From NCBI GenBank assembly GCA_902495525.1, contig CABUXL010000006.1, forward strand, positions 4,580-68,579: 64,000 nucleotides of DNA, given 5' to 3'. Made by a program: the position numbers and the translations under genes. This document shows, one piece after another, positions 1 through 7,566 of the stretch; position 1 is the first letter of the stretch; every line of letters begins with the position of its first letter. Source of the DNA: an uncultured Collinsella sp. (GTDB taxonomy: Bacteria > Actinomycetota > Coriobacteriia > Coriobacteriales > Coriobacteriaceae). Under the pieces are notes generated by a model that was given only the letters and a program-made list of their open reading frames with translations, was not told where the DNA came from and did not search any database.

Positions 1-1576
1 GGACCGGGTCAATCATGCCGGACAGGCCACAGAAGACCAGGTCATGCTCGAGCGCGGCGGGGCTGCAGTCGCTCGGGACCTCGGTGTAGGTGCGGCTTGC
101 CAGCGCCAGCACGCGCAGGGCCTCGTCGGCCATGGCCTTGTTGGCGGTCACGAGCTCGGCACGACGTTCCTCGGTCAGGGGGACGACCTTGTCGCCGTCG
201 TAGATATGGGTGCACAGGCCGATCACCACGTCGGGCGCGCCCTTGGTGTACTGCTCGTACTCGCCGTCCAGGGTCTCGACGACCACGGACATCATCTTGC
301 GGCCCGAGTCAAACGGGGCCTCGCCCACGCGCGGATGCTCGGCAGTCAGGCCAGTGAGGCCCGCCTTGCCGGCATCGTTGACGAGCGCACACTCGGTCGG
401 CTCACCCACGGCCTCGCCCAGCTCCTCGTCCCACTGGGCGTCGGAGCACAGAGCCATGCCGGCCAGGAACTTCTCCTTAGGCGCGGCGAGCTCGTGCCTG
501 ACGACGGTCATCTTGTTCTGGGTGAGGGTACCGGTCTTGTCGGAGCAGATGGTCTGTGTGCAGCCAAGGGTCTCGACGGCGGAAAGCTTACGGATAATCG
601 CTTGGCGCTTGGCCATTTTGGTCACGCCGAGCGACAGCACGATAGTCACGACGGCAACCAGGCCCTCGGGGATGGCGGCGACGGCAAGCGAGACAGCGAC
701 CATAAAGGTGTCGAGCAGCGCGGTCGGATCGGTGAGAACGTTGCCCACGCCGTGGCGGATGATGTCGACGCCAAAGATGACGACGCAGATGACGATAACC
801 ATGATGGTGAGGATGCGGCTGAGCTCGGCGAGCTTCACCTGCAGCGGCGTGAGCTCTTCCTTGGCCTCGGCCAGGGCGCCGGCGATCTTGCCCATCTCGG
901 TGTTCATACCGGTGCCGACCACGACGGCGCGACCGCGGCCGTATACCACGGTGGAACCCATGTAGCACATGTTCTTGCGGTCGCCGAGCGGCACGTCGTC
1001 GGTGCCGGCGGCGAGCTCGATCACGTTGGCATGCTTCTCGACGGGCACGGACTCGCCGGTAAGGGCGGCCTCCTCGATCTTCATCGTGGCGCTCTCGAGC
1101 ACACGGCAGTCGGCCGGGACGGAGTCGCCCGCCTCGAGCATGATCACGTCACCGGGCACGAGCTCGGCGCTCGGCAGGTGCACGGGCTTGCCGTCGCGCA
1201 GCACCTTGGACTGCGCCGCGCTCATCTCCTGCAGGGCCTCGAGAGCCTCCTCGCTTTTAGCCTCCTGGACCACGCCCAGCACCGAGTTGACGATAACGAC
1301 GAACATGATGATGGCGACATCGGCAAAGTCCGCCTCGCCCTTGACCATACCCGTGAGCGCGCTGATGACGGCGGCAACGATCAACATGATGACCATGGGG
1401 TCGGCCATCTGCTCAAAGAAACGCTTCCACAGCGGTGTCTTCTCGGCTTCCTCGAGCTTGTTAGGGCCTGTCTTGGCGAGGCGCGACGACGCCTCGTCGT
1501 TGCTCAGGCCGAGGTTCTCATCGACGCCCTGGTCGCTGAGCACCTCCGCCGCGGCGGACAGGTATTCCTTTTGCAT
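1..1576 (-). CDS. P-type Ca2+-transporting ATPase, N-terminal 525 residues (3' end outside window)
   Basis: Membrane pump of the P2 type that couples ATP hydrolysis to cation export, most like PMR1/SERCA-type calcium ATPases. Read on the minus strand it has the N-terminal cation-ATPase domain, two early membrane hairpins, an actuator domain with TGES near residue 175, the ion-site motif PEGL at 303-306 and the phosphorylation motif DKTGT with the acceptor aspartate at about 346. The nucleotide-binding domain begins after that and the gene runs off the left edge. The ATG at 1574-1576 is preceded by a strong AGGAGGGG ribosome site, which is itself part of a predicted hairpin (see the leader feature). 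The calcium specificity is inferred from family resemblance; manganese or another divalent ion is possible. Confidence 0.9.
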   Translation of the reverse strand, partial: MQKEYLSAAAEVLSDQGVDENLGLSNDEASSRLAKTGPNKLEEAEKTPLWKRFFEQMADPMVIMLIVAAVISALTGMVKGEADFADVAIIMFVVIVNSVLGVVQEAKSEEALEALQEMSAAQSKVLRDGKPVHLPSAELVPGDVIMLEAGDSVPADCRVLESATMKIEEAALTGESVPVEKHANVIELAAGTDDVPLGDRKNMCYMGSTVVYGRGRAVVVGTGMNTEMGKIAGALAEAKEELTPLQVKLAELSRILTIMVIVICVVIFGVDIIRHGVGNVLTDPTALLDTFMVAVSLAVAAIPEGLVAVVTIVLSLGVTKMAKRQAIIRKLSAVETLGCTQTICSDKTGTLTQNKMTVVRHELAAPKEKFLAGMALCSDAQWDEELGEAVGEPTECALVNDAGKAGLTGLTAEHPRVGEAPFDSGRKMMSVVVETLDGEYEQYTKGAPDVVIGLCTHIYDGDKVVPLTEERRAELVTANKAMADEALRVLALASRTYTEVPSDCSPAALEHDLVFCGLSGMIDPV

Positions 1577-1690
1577 ATAGAGTCCCCTCCTGGGATTCGG
1601 GCCACTCAGCAGATTGATGCCCGATCATAATTCCCAGGAGAAGGGCAAGGGCTCATCAAGGCTGCCGTGCTGAGCGGCAGTTGATAGTGG
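1577..1690 (-). promoter_or_regulatory. Structured mRNA leader with kissing loops that sequesters the ribosome site
   Basis: On the minus strand the leader folds into two hairpins. The upstream one has stem 1662-1667 with 1675-1680, extended by ATCAA 1655-1659 with TTGAT 1681-1685; its 7-nt loop is 1668-1674. The downstream one has a 9-bp perfect outer stem, 1587-1595 with 1632-1640, containing the AGGAG of the ATPase ribosome site, and an inner stem 1598-1602 with 1619-1623. The inner loop bases 1605-1611 (CTCAGCA) are the exact complement of the upstream loop TGCTGAG. This predicts a 7-bp loop-loop interaction and a ribosome-site switch. I do not recognise it as yybP-ykoY or any other known class. 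The structure is seen in sequence; its function is inferred. Confidence 0.6.
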
Positions 1691-2017
1691 AGCTATGGTA
1701 CCCCAAAGCAGCGCGTCTAGCCAAAACATTCCAATTGGAAACACGGCTCGGGTGCAACGATGCAAACCGTATGATGTTCAATATTGATAAAACGTTTTTT
1801 CTTCGGCGCATCATCAAACTGAAATATCGCCCAGATAGCAGCGGTTAGAACGGTTGGTAAAGTTTTTGCATATACCGTTTTTCCGCAAAAAATGAACTTC
1901 TAATTCGGCATACGGTCGATTTTTTGGGGTATTCGGTCGCCATTTCGTTATAATCATCTCAGTTTTATTTCTTATGGTTTATCTATCAGCGCAAGACGAT
2001 GTCAGATGGAGGTCTGA
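1691..2017. other. Divergent intergenic region, AT-rich, upstream of pyruvate kinase
   Basis: This gene-free stretch is much more AT-rich than its surroundings. It holds a TATAAT box at 1949-1954 for the rightward pyruvate kinase gene; no convincing -35 box is seen at standard spacing. The words CATACGGTCG (about 1911) and TATTCGGTCG (about 1930) form an imperfect direct repeat just upstream of that box and could bind a regulator. The ribosome site GGAGG is at 2008-2012. Confidence 0.5.
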
Positions 2018-3478
2018 ATGTACAAGCGCACCAAGATTGTATGCACCATGGGTCCCGCCTGCGATAGCGACGAGACCATCCGCGAGATGATCAAGGCGGG
2101 CATGAACGTCGCCCGTTTTAACTTCTCGCACGGATCCTACGACGAGCACCACGGTCGCATCGAGCGCGTCCGCCGTATTTCCAAGGAGCTCGGCATGCCC
2201 GTCGGCATCCTGCTCGACACCAAGGGTCCCGAGGTCCGCACCGGCCTATTGGTCGATGGCAAGAAGGTTGCCGTCAAGACCGGCGACAAGATCGTCGTCA
2301 CCGCTCAGCCCACGTCCGAGGATTTCCACGGCACCGCTGAGCACATCTCCCTCGATTACCTGGCTCTGCCCTCCGAGGTCGAGAAGGGCTCCCTCATCCT
2401 GATCGATGACGGCCTGGTTGCCCTCGAGGTCGAGTCCGTCGACGGCCAGGACATGACCTGCGTCGTTAAGAACGACGGCCTGATCGGCGAGCGCAAGGGC
2501 GTCAACATGCCCAACGTCAACATCTCGCTGCCCGCCATCACCGAGCGCGATCGTCAGGACATCCTCTTTGGCCTGACCGAGAACATCGACTACATCGCCG
2601 CTTCCTTCATCCGTGACGGCGAGTCCGTCCGCGGCATCCGCGAGCTTTGCCGCGAGAACGGCGGCGAGCACGTGACGATCTTCCCGAAGATCGAGTGCGC
2701 CCTGGGCGTCGAGAACTTCGACGAGATCCTCGAGGCTTCCGACGGCATCATGGTCGCCCGTGGCGACCTGGGCATCGAGATCAAGCCCGAGCTCGTTCCC
2801 CACATCCAGAAGGAGATCATCGCCAAGTGCAACGCGGCCTACAAGCCCGTTATCACCGCTACGCAGATGCTCGACTCCATGCAGCAGAACCCGCGCCCGA
2901 CGCGCGCCGAGGTTGCCGACGTTGCTAACGCCATTTACGACGGCACCGACGCCGTTATGCTGTCCGGCGAGTCCGCTGCCGGTAAGTACCCGGTCGAGGC
3001 CGTTAAGATGCAGGCCAGCATCGCTCTCGAGACCGAGAAGTACCTCCCGGCCCACGCTCCGCTCGAGGTTCCGGCTGACGCTCACGGCACCCGCGTCGTC
3101 AACAACGTTGTGGGTATGTCCGCTGTGAACATGGCTACCACCGTTGGCGCCAAGTGCATCACCGTGCCGACGACCACCGGTCGTACCGCTCGCCTGATCT
3201 CGCACTTCCGTCCCAACATGCCGATCTGCGCATTCTCCCGCCACGAGTGGGCCGTCCAGCAGATGATCATGTACTGGGGCGTTATCCCGCACCAGGCCGA
3301 GATTACCCAGGGCACCGTCAACGGCACGATCGTCAAGGCGATCGAGACCGCCAAGGAGCTCGGCTACGTCGAGGCCGGCGACCTGACCGTCGCTACCGCC
3401 GGCGATCCCCGCATGAGCGTCCAGCTCGAGGACAAGGTCTCCTCGACCAACGTCGCTTACGTCGCTCAGGTGCGCTAA
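2018..3478 (+). CDS. pyk: Pyruvate kinase
   Basis: Catalyses phosphoenolpyruvate plus ADP to pyruvate plus ATP, the last step of glycolysis, in the cytoplasm. The 486-residue protein has the usual N-terminal start, the substrate loop around Arg33 and Asn35 (RFNFSHG), the catalytic lysine and metal ligand in FPKIE (Lys224, Glu226), and MVARGDLG at 246-252. Length fits the core A/B/C-domain enzyme without the extra C-terminal PEP-utilising domain found in many Firmicutes. The ATG has GGAGG five bases upstream. The gene stands alone between its own promoter region and a strong terminator. Confidence 0.97.
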   Translation: MYKRTKIVCTMGPACDSDETIREMIKAGMNVARFNFSHGSYDEHHGRIERVRRISKELGMPVGILLDTKGPEVRTGLLVDGKKVAVKTGDKIVVTAQPTSEDFHGTAEHISLDYLALPSEVEKGSLILIDDGLVALEVESVDGQDMTCVVKNDGLIGERKGVNMPNVNISLPAITERDRQDILFGLTENIDYIAASFIRDGESVRGIRELCRENGGEHVTIFPKIECALGVENFDEILEASDGIMVARGDLGIEIKPELVPHIQKEIIAKCNAAYKPVITATQMLDSMQQNPRPTRAEVADVANAIYDGTDAVMLSGESAAGKYPVEAVKMQASIALETEKYLPAHAPLEVPADAHGTRVVNNVVGMSAVNMATTVGAKCITVPTTTGRTARLISHFRPNMPICAFSRHEWAVQQMIMYWGVIPHQAEITQGTVNGTIVKAIETAKELGYVEAGDLTVATAGDPRMSVQLEDKVSSTNVAYVAQVR

Positions 3479-3511
3479 ATCGCACTTGCAAGCAGATTTG
3501 CATTGCAAAGG

Positions 3512-3542
3512 GCCCGGAAGGCATTGCCTTCCGGGCTTTTTT
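3512..3542 (+). terminator. Rho-independent terminator of pyk
   Basis: An 11-bp GC-rich stem (GCCCGGAAGGC with GCCTTCCGGGC, loop ATT) is followed by six T residues, 33 bases after the pyk stop. Confidence 0.95.
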
Positions 3543-3678
3543 AAGACCTTCTTCATATGCCGCCTCATCGATTTGCGTTCAGTCGCAAGCCTCTCCGATG
3601 CCGAGCGCACCACCGAAGACGCCTGCGACGGGAGCTGTTGGTCAATTGGGATGAACTGTTCTCCGTAAAGCCGGCCGG

Positions 3679-4527
3679 CTAGCAGCTAGCGATCAGGGGG
3701 ACTGCCGGAACGTCAGAAGCAGCAACGCGAGCCGCAAAGCCTGCCTCGGTCAGCTCGATGACCTCGGTAAACGTTGAGTCGAAGAACTCCTCAGTTAGCA
3801 GGCGATACGGCGGATGATCGGGCTCGCCGGGGTTTTCGCGTACAATCTCGTGCATAACGCCGATGGTCTTGAGCACATATTCTTTATGGATGGGATACTG
3901 CCCAAAACGCGTCGCGGCGGTATACAGGCGATCGGTCGCACGCGGGATGGAAACAATGCCGAGCGTCTTGCCAAACCAGTCAAAGTCGCCTTGCTTTTTA
4001 ATGCGGAACTCCTCACATGGCTTGCCGCCGTGCGCCTCCAGGTACTGATTCACGCGCGTATTCCATACGGTATCGGCCACCAGATGCGACCAGACGCCCA
4101 GTGTTAAATCGAGCAGCGACTGCGCCACATCTTCGGACGCAAGCGAGAACTCACAGGCGCCGGGACCGGCAACCGGCTCGGCATCCTTGTAACGCTGGGG
4201 ATAGTGCACGCGGTTCAGTCGCTCGCGTTCCTCGATAATCGAGGTCGCTGCGGCCGGCGCACCGGTGGGCGAACTATTAAGCAACGGTGCCACATAGGTA
4301 TCCCAGAACTCATGCTCACGAGGCTTAGGGATGGGCTCAGGCTTGGCAAAGTGCGTAATGCGGTACGGGATGGGATCGGCGATGCCAGGGACCATATAGC
4401 CCACGAAGATATCCGGAACCACGCAGCCAAACAAAAAGGCATTGCGGTCGCGCACGCTCTTGGCAAGCGCACCGGTGCGCTCCAGCAAACGCTCCGTCTG
4501 AGCGATATGAATGTTCCAGCTTGGCAT
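3679..4527 (-). CDS. Zinc-dependent phospholipase C-like protein
   Basis: A 282-residue protein that resembles the zinc-dependent phospholipase C/S1-P1 nuclease-like family seen as single genes in Coriobacteriia and Clostridia. Recognisable points are the N-terminal MPSWNIH with a conserved histidine at 7, GCVVPDIF near 37, a THF motif, and later LVADTVW, matching the family's metal-binding His/Asp spacing. No signal peptide is evident, so an extracellular lipase role is unlikely. The ATG at 4525-4527 is chosen over one four codons upstream because GGGGGTG lies at the right distance from it. Family assignment is by motif recall and moderately sure; the substrate is unknown. Confidence 0.6.
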   Translation of the reverse strand: MPSWNIHIAQTERLLERTGALAKSVRDRNAFLFGCVVPDIFVGYMVPGIADPIPYRITHFAKPEPIPKPREHEFWDTYVAPLLNSSPTGAPAAATSIIEERERLNRVHYPQRYKDAEPVAGPGACEFSLASEDVAQSLLDLTLGVWSHLVADTVWNTRVNQYLEAHGGKPCEEFRIKKQGDFDWFGKTLGIVSIPRATDRLYTAATRFGQYPIHKEYVLKTIGVMHEIVRENPGEPDHPPYRLLTEEFFDSTFTEVIELTEAGFAARVAASDVPAVPLIASC

Positions 4528-4606
4528 AGCCACCCCCATAAAAACCTGGATAACTATACCATCACGGCAAAGCCGCGCGGGCGGCTACGCACGCTCTACG
4601 CAGCAA

Positions 4607-5374
4607 CTAGTCCGTAGCACCGCTTTCGGTTCCATACGACGGCGAAGGTGCCTCGACCACATGGTGGTATCGATCGATATAGATGGCGCGGGCACCCAGG
4701 CGTCGCACCAAATCCTGATGATGTGTACTCATCAAGACCGTCTTACCGGCAGCAACATAGGCCAGCAGGAAGTTGACCACGATGTCGCAAGAGTCCTCGT
4801 CAAGTCCATTGGTAGGCTCGTCGAGCACCAGGATATCGGGGTTCATCGACACGACGGCAGCCAGCGCAACACGCTTCTTTTGCCCGCCCGAAAGCTGATA
4901 AGGCGAGGCATCGACCAGATCGGTAACCTGGAACAGTTCCATGGCATCGCGCACGCGGCGCTCGAGCTCGTCTGCCGGCAGCCCCATCTGCGCGGGACCA
5001 AAAGCAACTTCCTCGCCCACCGTAGCGCAAAAGAGCTGGGCATCGGCATTCTGGAACACAAAGCCCACGCGCTGATGAAAACGCTGAGCAGCCGCGGAAT
5101 CCTTTAGAAACGCCGCATCGATCACATGCCCGTCGAACAGGTATGCCCCTGCGTCCGCGAGCTCAAGGCCGTTGATAAGGCGCATGATCGTCGTCTTGCC
5201 GCAGCCGTTGGGACCGAGCAGGGCAACGAGTTCACCACGATCGACCTGCAGCGACACACCATCGACAACCGTATGCCCCGCATAGGAGAACACCACGTCG
5301 CGCAGCTCGATGAGCGGCATGGCCTCGGCGCGCGCGCCGTTCGTGCCCGCCGCACTATTCATATCGATCGTCAA
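4607..5374 (-). CDS. nikO: ECF-type nickel/cobalt transporter ATP-binding protein
   Basis: ATPase subunit that powers uptake through the NikM/NikQ membrane components. The protein (255 residues from the proposed start) has Walker A GPNGCGKTT at about 54-62, the Q-loop near 108, the signature LSGGQ at 161-165, Walker B ILVLDEP at 181-187 and a switch histidine in STHHQD. I favour the TTG at 5372-5374, since GGGAAGGG lies 7-8 bases upstream; the ATG at 5360-5362 is the main alternative. It follows the permease gene by under 50 bases in the same operon. The alternative name is cbiO; nickel is favoured because of the operator in front of nikM. Confidence 0.85.
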   Translation of the reverse strand: MTIDMNSAAGTNGARAEAMPLIELRDVVFSYAGHTVVDGVSLQVDRGELVALLGPNGCGKTTIMRLINGLELADAGAYLFDGHVIDAAFLKDSAAAQRFHQRVGFVFQNADAQLFCATVGEEVAFGPAQMGLPADELERRVRDAMELFQVTDLVDASPYQLSGGQKKRVALAAVVSMNPDILVLDEPTNGLDEDSCDIVVNFLLAYVAAGKTVLMSTHHQDLVRRLGARAIYIDRYHHVVEAPSPSYGTESGATD

Positions 5375-5420
5375 AACGTCGCCCTTCCCTATTTGCATCC
5401 CCAGTCGAAACCAGCAGCGT

Positions 5421-6257
5421 CTACAGCACGGCGCACAACACTGCCAGCAGCGCCACGCCGGCCGCATAGACCGCATCTCGCCAGCCAAACCCGACACGCG
5501 CGGGCGCCGGATACGCACCGGCAAAGCCGCGGCAAAGCATAGCCTCGTCCATCGCGCGGCTGCATTCCATCGCCTTGATAAACGTCATGCCCATGATACC
5601 CGCCAGCGAGTCGGTGCGCGAAAAACCCGCAGGCGCACGACCCACGCTGCGCAGCATGACCGATTCGCACAGATTGTGCGCCGTGCGACCCAGCACCTCG
5701 ATGTGCTTGAGCGCCATATCAAACGTAAAGATAACTTCGTCGGGTAGATGCAGCATCTTGAGCGACGCCGACATGCGGCTCCACGTGAGGGTCCACGAAA
5801 CGCCCAGCACTAGCGACACATTAATGAAGGTCTTGAGCGCAATCTTGAGCATGGCGCCCGCGGCAGAAGCGTCCAGCAGCAAGGCGGGCAGCGCCAGAAC
5901 CACCGCGAGCCCCGCAGCGCCAAGCGCCGGCACAAAGGTTGCCCGCAGTCCGCGTACGGGGCGCACGGCAACGAGCACCAGTGCGATAGCCGCCATCAGC
6001 ATGAGGTACAGCGGGCTCTGCGTCAGACACACGCACAGGACGCAAACGAACATCCCCACCAGGCGCACCGGAGCCGAAACGCAAGAAAGGGCGCGGTCGA
6101 CCATCGACCCGCCCTCGTGCGCGCCTCCACCCAGGCGAACCCGCTCAAGCAGGCTCGCCAGGTGCAGGACATTCTTTTGCATCACTCGATGCCGAACCCC
6201 CGCGGGCTCGTAACGCTGCTCGACCGCAAGCCAGCTAGGCAGCTTGGCTATCGCCAT
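5421..6257 (-). CDS. nikQ: ECF-type nickel/cobalt transporter T component (CbiQ/NikQ)
   Basis: Transmembrane coupling protein of about 278 residues linking the substrate-binding NikM to the ATPase. It has several hydrophobic segments in the first half and, in the cytoplasmic part, the paired short motifs typical of T components (an A-R-[AS]-G-like SVGRAP and AMLCRGF), which contact the ATPase. The ATG at 6255-6257 overlaps the end of nikM by 23 bases, so translation is probably coupled; a GTG two codons earlier is possible. Confidence 0.85.
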   Translation of the reverse strand: MAIAKLPSWLAVEQRYEPAGVRHRVMQKNVLHLASLLERVRLGGGAHEGGSMVDRALSCVSAPVRLVGMFVCVLCVCLTQSPLYLMLMAAIALVLVAVRPVRGLRATFVPALGAAGLAVVLALPALLLDASAAGAMLKIALKTFINVSLVLGVSWTLTWSRMSASLKMLHLPDEVIFTFDMALKHIEVLGRTAHNLCESVMLRSVGRAPAGFSRTDSLAGIMGMTFIKAMECSRAMDEAMLCRGFAGAYPAPARVGFGWRDAVYAAGVALLAVLCAVL

Positions 6258-7320
6258 GAGCACCGCTTTCCTTGACCGTCAGCGAAATCAGACGGAATGC
6301 GATGGTGAGCACCGCCACGCCAATCACGCCCGAAAGAATATACATCGCGGCCTGGCCGGCAAAGCCAAGACCCTGCTCCTCGGAATAGGCCTGCAGATAA
6401 TCGCCCGTGGGCAGAGCGTCGGCAAAGGTCGGGGTATCGAGGCCGACCGAAGTCTGCAGACTGTTGTCACCAGCCTCCTGAACGGCGGTCGCGGCGCCCT
6501 CGGCGTCCCACTCACCCCAGGCGTCACCCGTGGCCAGCAGGCCCAGCGGCGTGGCCACGACAAGCACGGCAACCAGGATGAGTGTGGGGACCAGCGAGGT
6601 CTTCTTGGCAGCAGCGCCCTCGGCAGCAAGCTGGCCATCGACGGCCTCGGGCCCGACGATAACGCTCGGCGCCGTCTTCTTAATGAAACCGTAAATCGCA
6701 GCCGTCGCCACGCCCTCGACCACGCCGGCAACCAGCATATGCGGGATCATCATGGCAGGAATGGCAATAGACAACGGGAAGGGGCAGTACAGCGGCGCGC
6801 CCGAAGCGTTGGTAAAGAGCATCGGCTGAATACCAAACTCGATTGCCGCGCACAGGGCCGCCAGGCACAGGCCGACCCAGCCGCTTACGATGGCCGAAAC
6901 CGAGGTGCCCCAGCTCTTGTCGTGCAGACGGCTGTTGAGCGCACGGAACACGATAGCAGCGGCAAACGGCAGCACGAAGGCCATGTTAAAGCAGTTGGCG
7001 CCAAAGGACAGGATGCCGCCGTCGCCAAACAGTAGTGCCTGTAGCGCCAGCGCGACCGAGACAGCAATGGCCGCGGCCTCCGGGCCCAGCAGCAGCGCGA
7101 TGAGCGCGCCGCCGACGGCGTGACCCGTGGTGCCGCCGGGCAGCGGCACGTTGAACATCATGAGCAAGAAGGAAAATGCGGCGCAGATGCCCAGGAAAGC
7201 CATGTGCTCGCGATCGAGCGTGGCACGCACCTTTTTGATGCAGTGGACCCAAACGGGCACCATTGCCACTGCCATGACGGCATCCGTCTGCGGGGACAGA
7301 TAATTATCTGGAATGTGCAT
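6235..7320 (-). CDS. nikM: Nickel/cobalt ECF transporter substrate-binding membrane protein (CbiM/NikM fused to a NikN/PDGLE-like part)
   Basis: Membrane S-component that binds the metal with its extreme N-terminus; the essential MHIPD start with His2 is present. Residues 1-210 are the CbiM/NikM core with PLPGGTTGHAVGG, which supplies another metal histidine. After a short linker, residues 235-350 form two membrane segments around an extracytoplasmic loop, as in the NikN/PDGLE partner, so both functions are fused in this 361-residue protein. First gene of the nikMQO operon. A NikR-like operator just upstream argues for nickel over cobalt. Confidence 0.88.
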   Translation of the reverse strand: MHIPDNYLSPQTDAVMAVAMVPVWVHCIKKVRATLDREHMAFLGICAAFSFLLMMFNVPLPGGTTGHAVGGALIALLLGPEAAAIAVSVALALQALLFGDGGILSFGANCFNMAFVLPFAAAIVFRALNSRLHDKSWGTSVSAIVSGWVGLCLAALCAAIEFGIQPMLFTNASGAPLYCPFPLSIAIPAMMIPHMLVAGVVEGVATAAIYGFIKKTAPSVIVGPEAVDGQLAAEGAAAKKTSLVPTLILVAVLVVATPLGLLATGDAWGEWDAEGAATAVQEAGDNSLQTSVGLDTPTFADALPTGDYLQAYSEEQGLGFAGQAAMYILSGVIGVAVLTIAFRLISLTVKESGAHGDSQAA

Positions 7321-7377
7321 GGGCGCCTCCCGGTTATCGGCGCACAGAATTGCAACGCCGCTTAAATCACCTTGTCA

Positions 7378-7405
7378 GTGTTACGCATTGTAAGATTCGT
7401 AACAC
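7378..7405. promoter_or_regulatory. NikR-like operator palindrome
   Basis: A perfect inverted repeat, GTGTTACG at 7378-7385 and CGTAACAC at 7398-7405 with a 12-base spacer, sits directly downstream of the nikM promoter. Written as GTGTTAC-N14-GTAACAC it matches the NikR site form I recall from comparative work on Desulfovibrio. Its position would let a nickel-bound repressor block transcription. No nikR gene is in the window. Confidence 0.7.
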
Positions 7406-7415
7406 GCCGCGGGCT

Positions 7416-7444
7416 ATCATAGCAAAACGGCGCACTGCCGACAA
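7416..7444 (-). promoter_or_regulatory. Promoter of the nikMQO operon
   Basis: On the minus strand TTGTCG (7439-7444) and TATGAT (7416-7421) are separated by exactly 17 bases, a good sigma-70-type promoter. Transcription would start near 7409, just before the palindromic operator. Confidence 0.7.
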
Positions 7445-7566
7445 AGCAGCACGCCGTTATGTAATGCGCGTGTCATATATGAAGGCTCAACGGTGCCTTA
7501 TATCGAGCATAGCGGTCACGTAAGACTCGGCGGCAACCACCGCTGACCCATACCCCAGCGCAAGCC

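Noticed and set aside
44..1630. A 528-codon open frame on the plus strand
   Set aside because: It is antisense to the P-type ATPase, whose motifs are unmistakable; the frame is His/Gly/Asp-rich shadow coding typical of high-GC DNA.
1577..1690. Known yybP-ykoY manganese riboswitch
   Set aside because: The conserved core bases I remember for that class are not present; the pairing scheme is different.
7321..7566. Cobalamin riboswitch before the CbiM-like gene
   Set aside because: No B12-box-like sequence was found; the gap instead has a promoter and the NikR-like palindrome.
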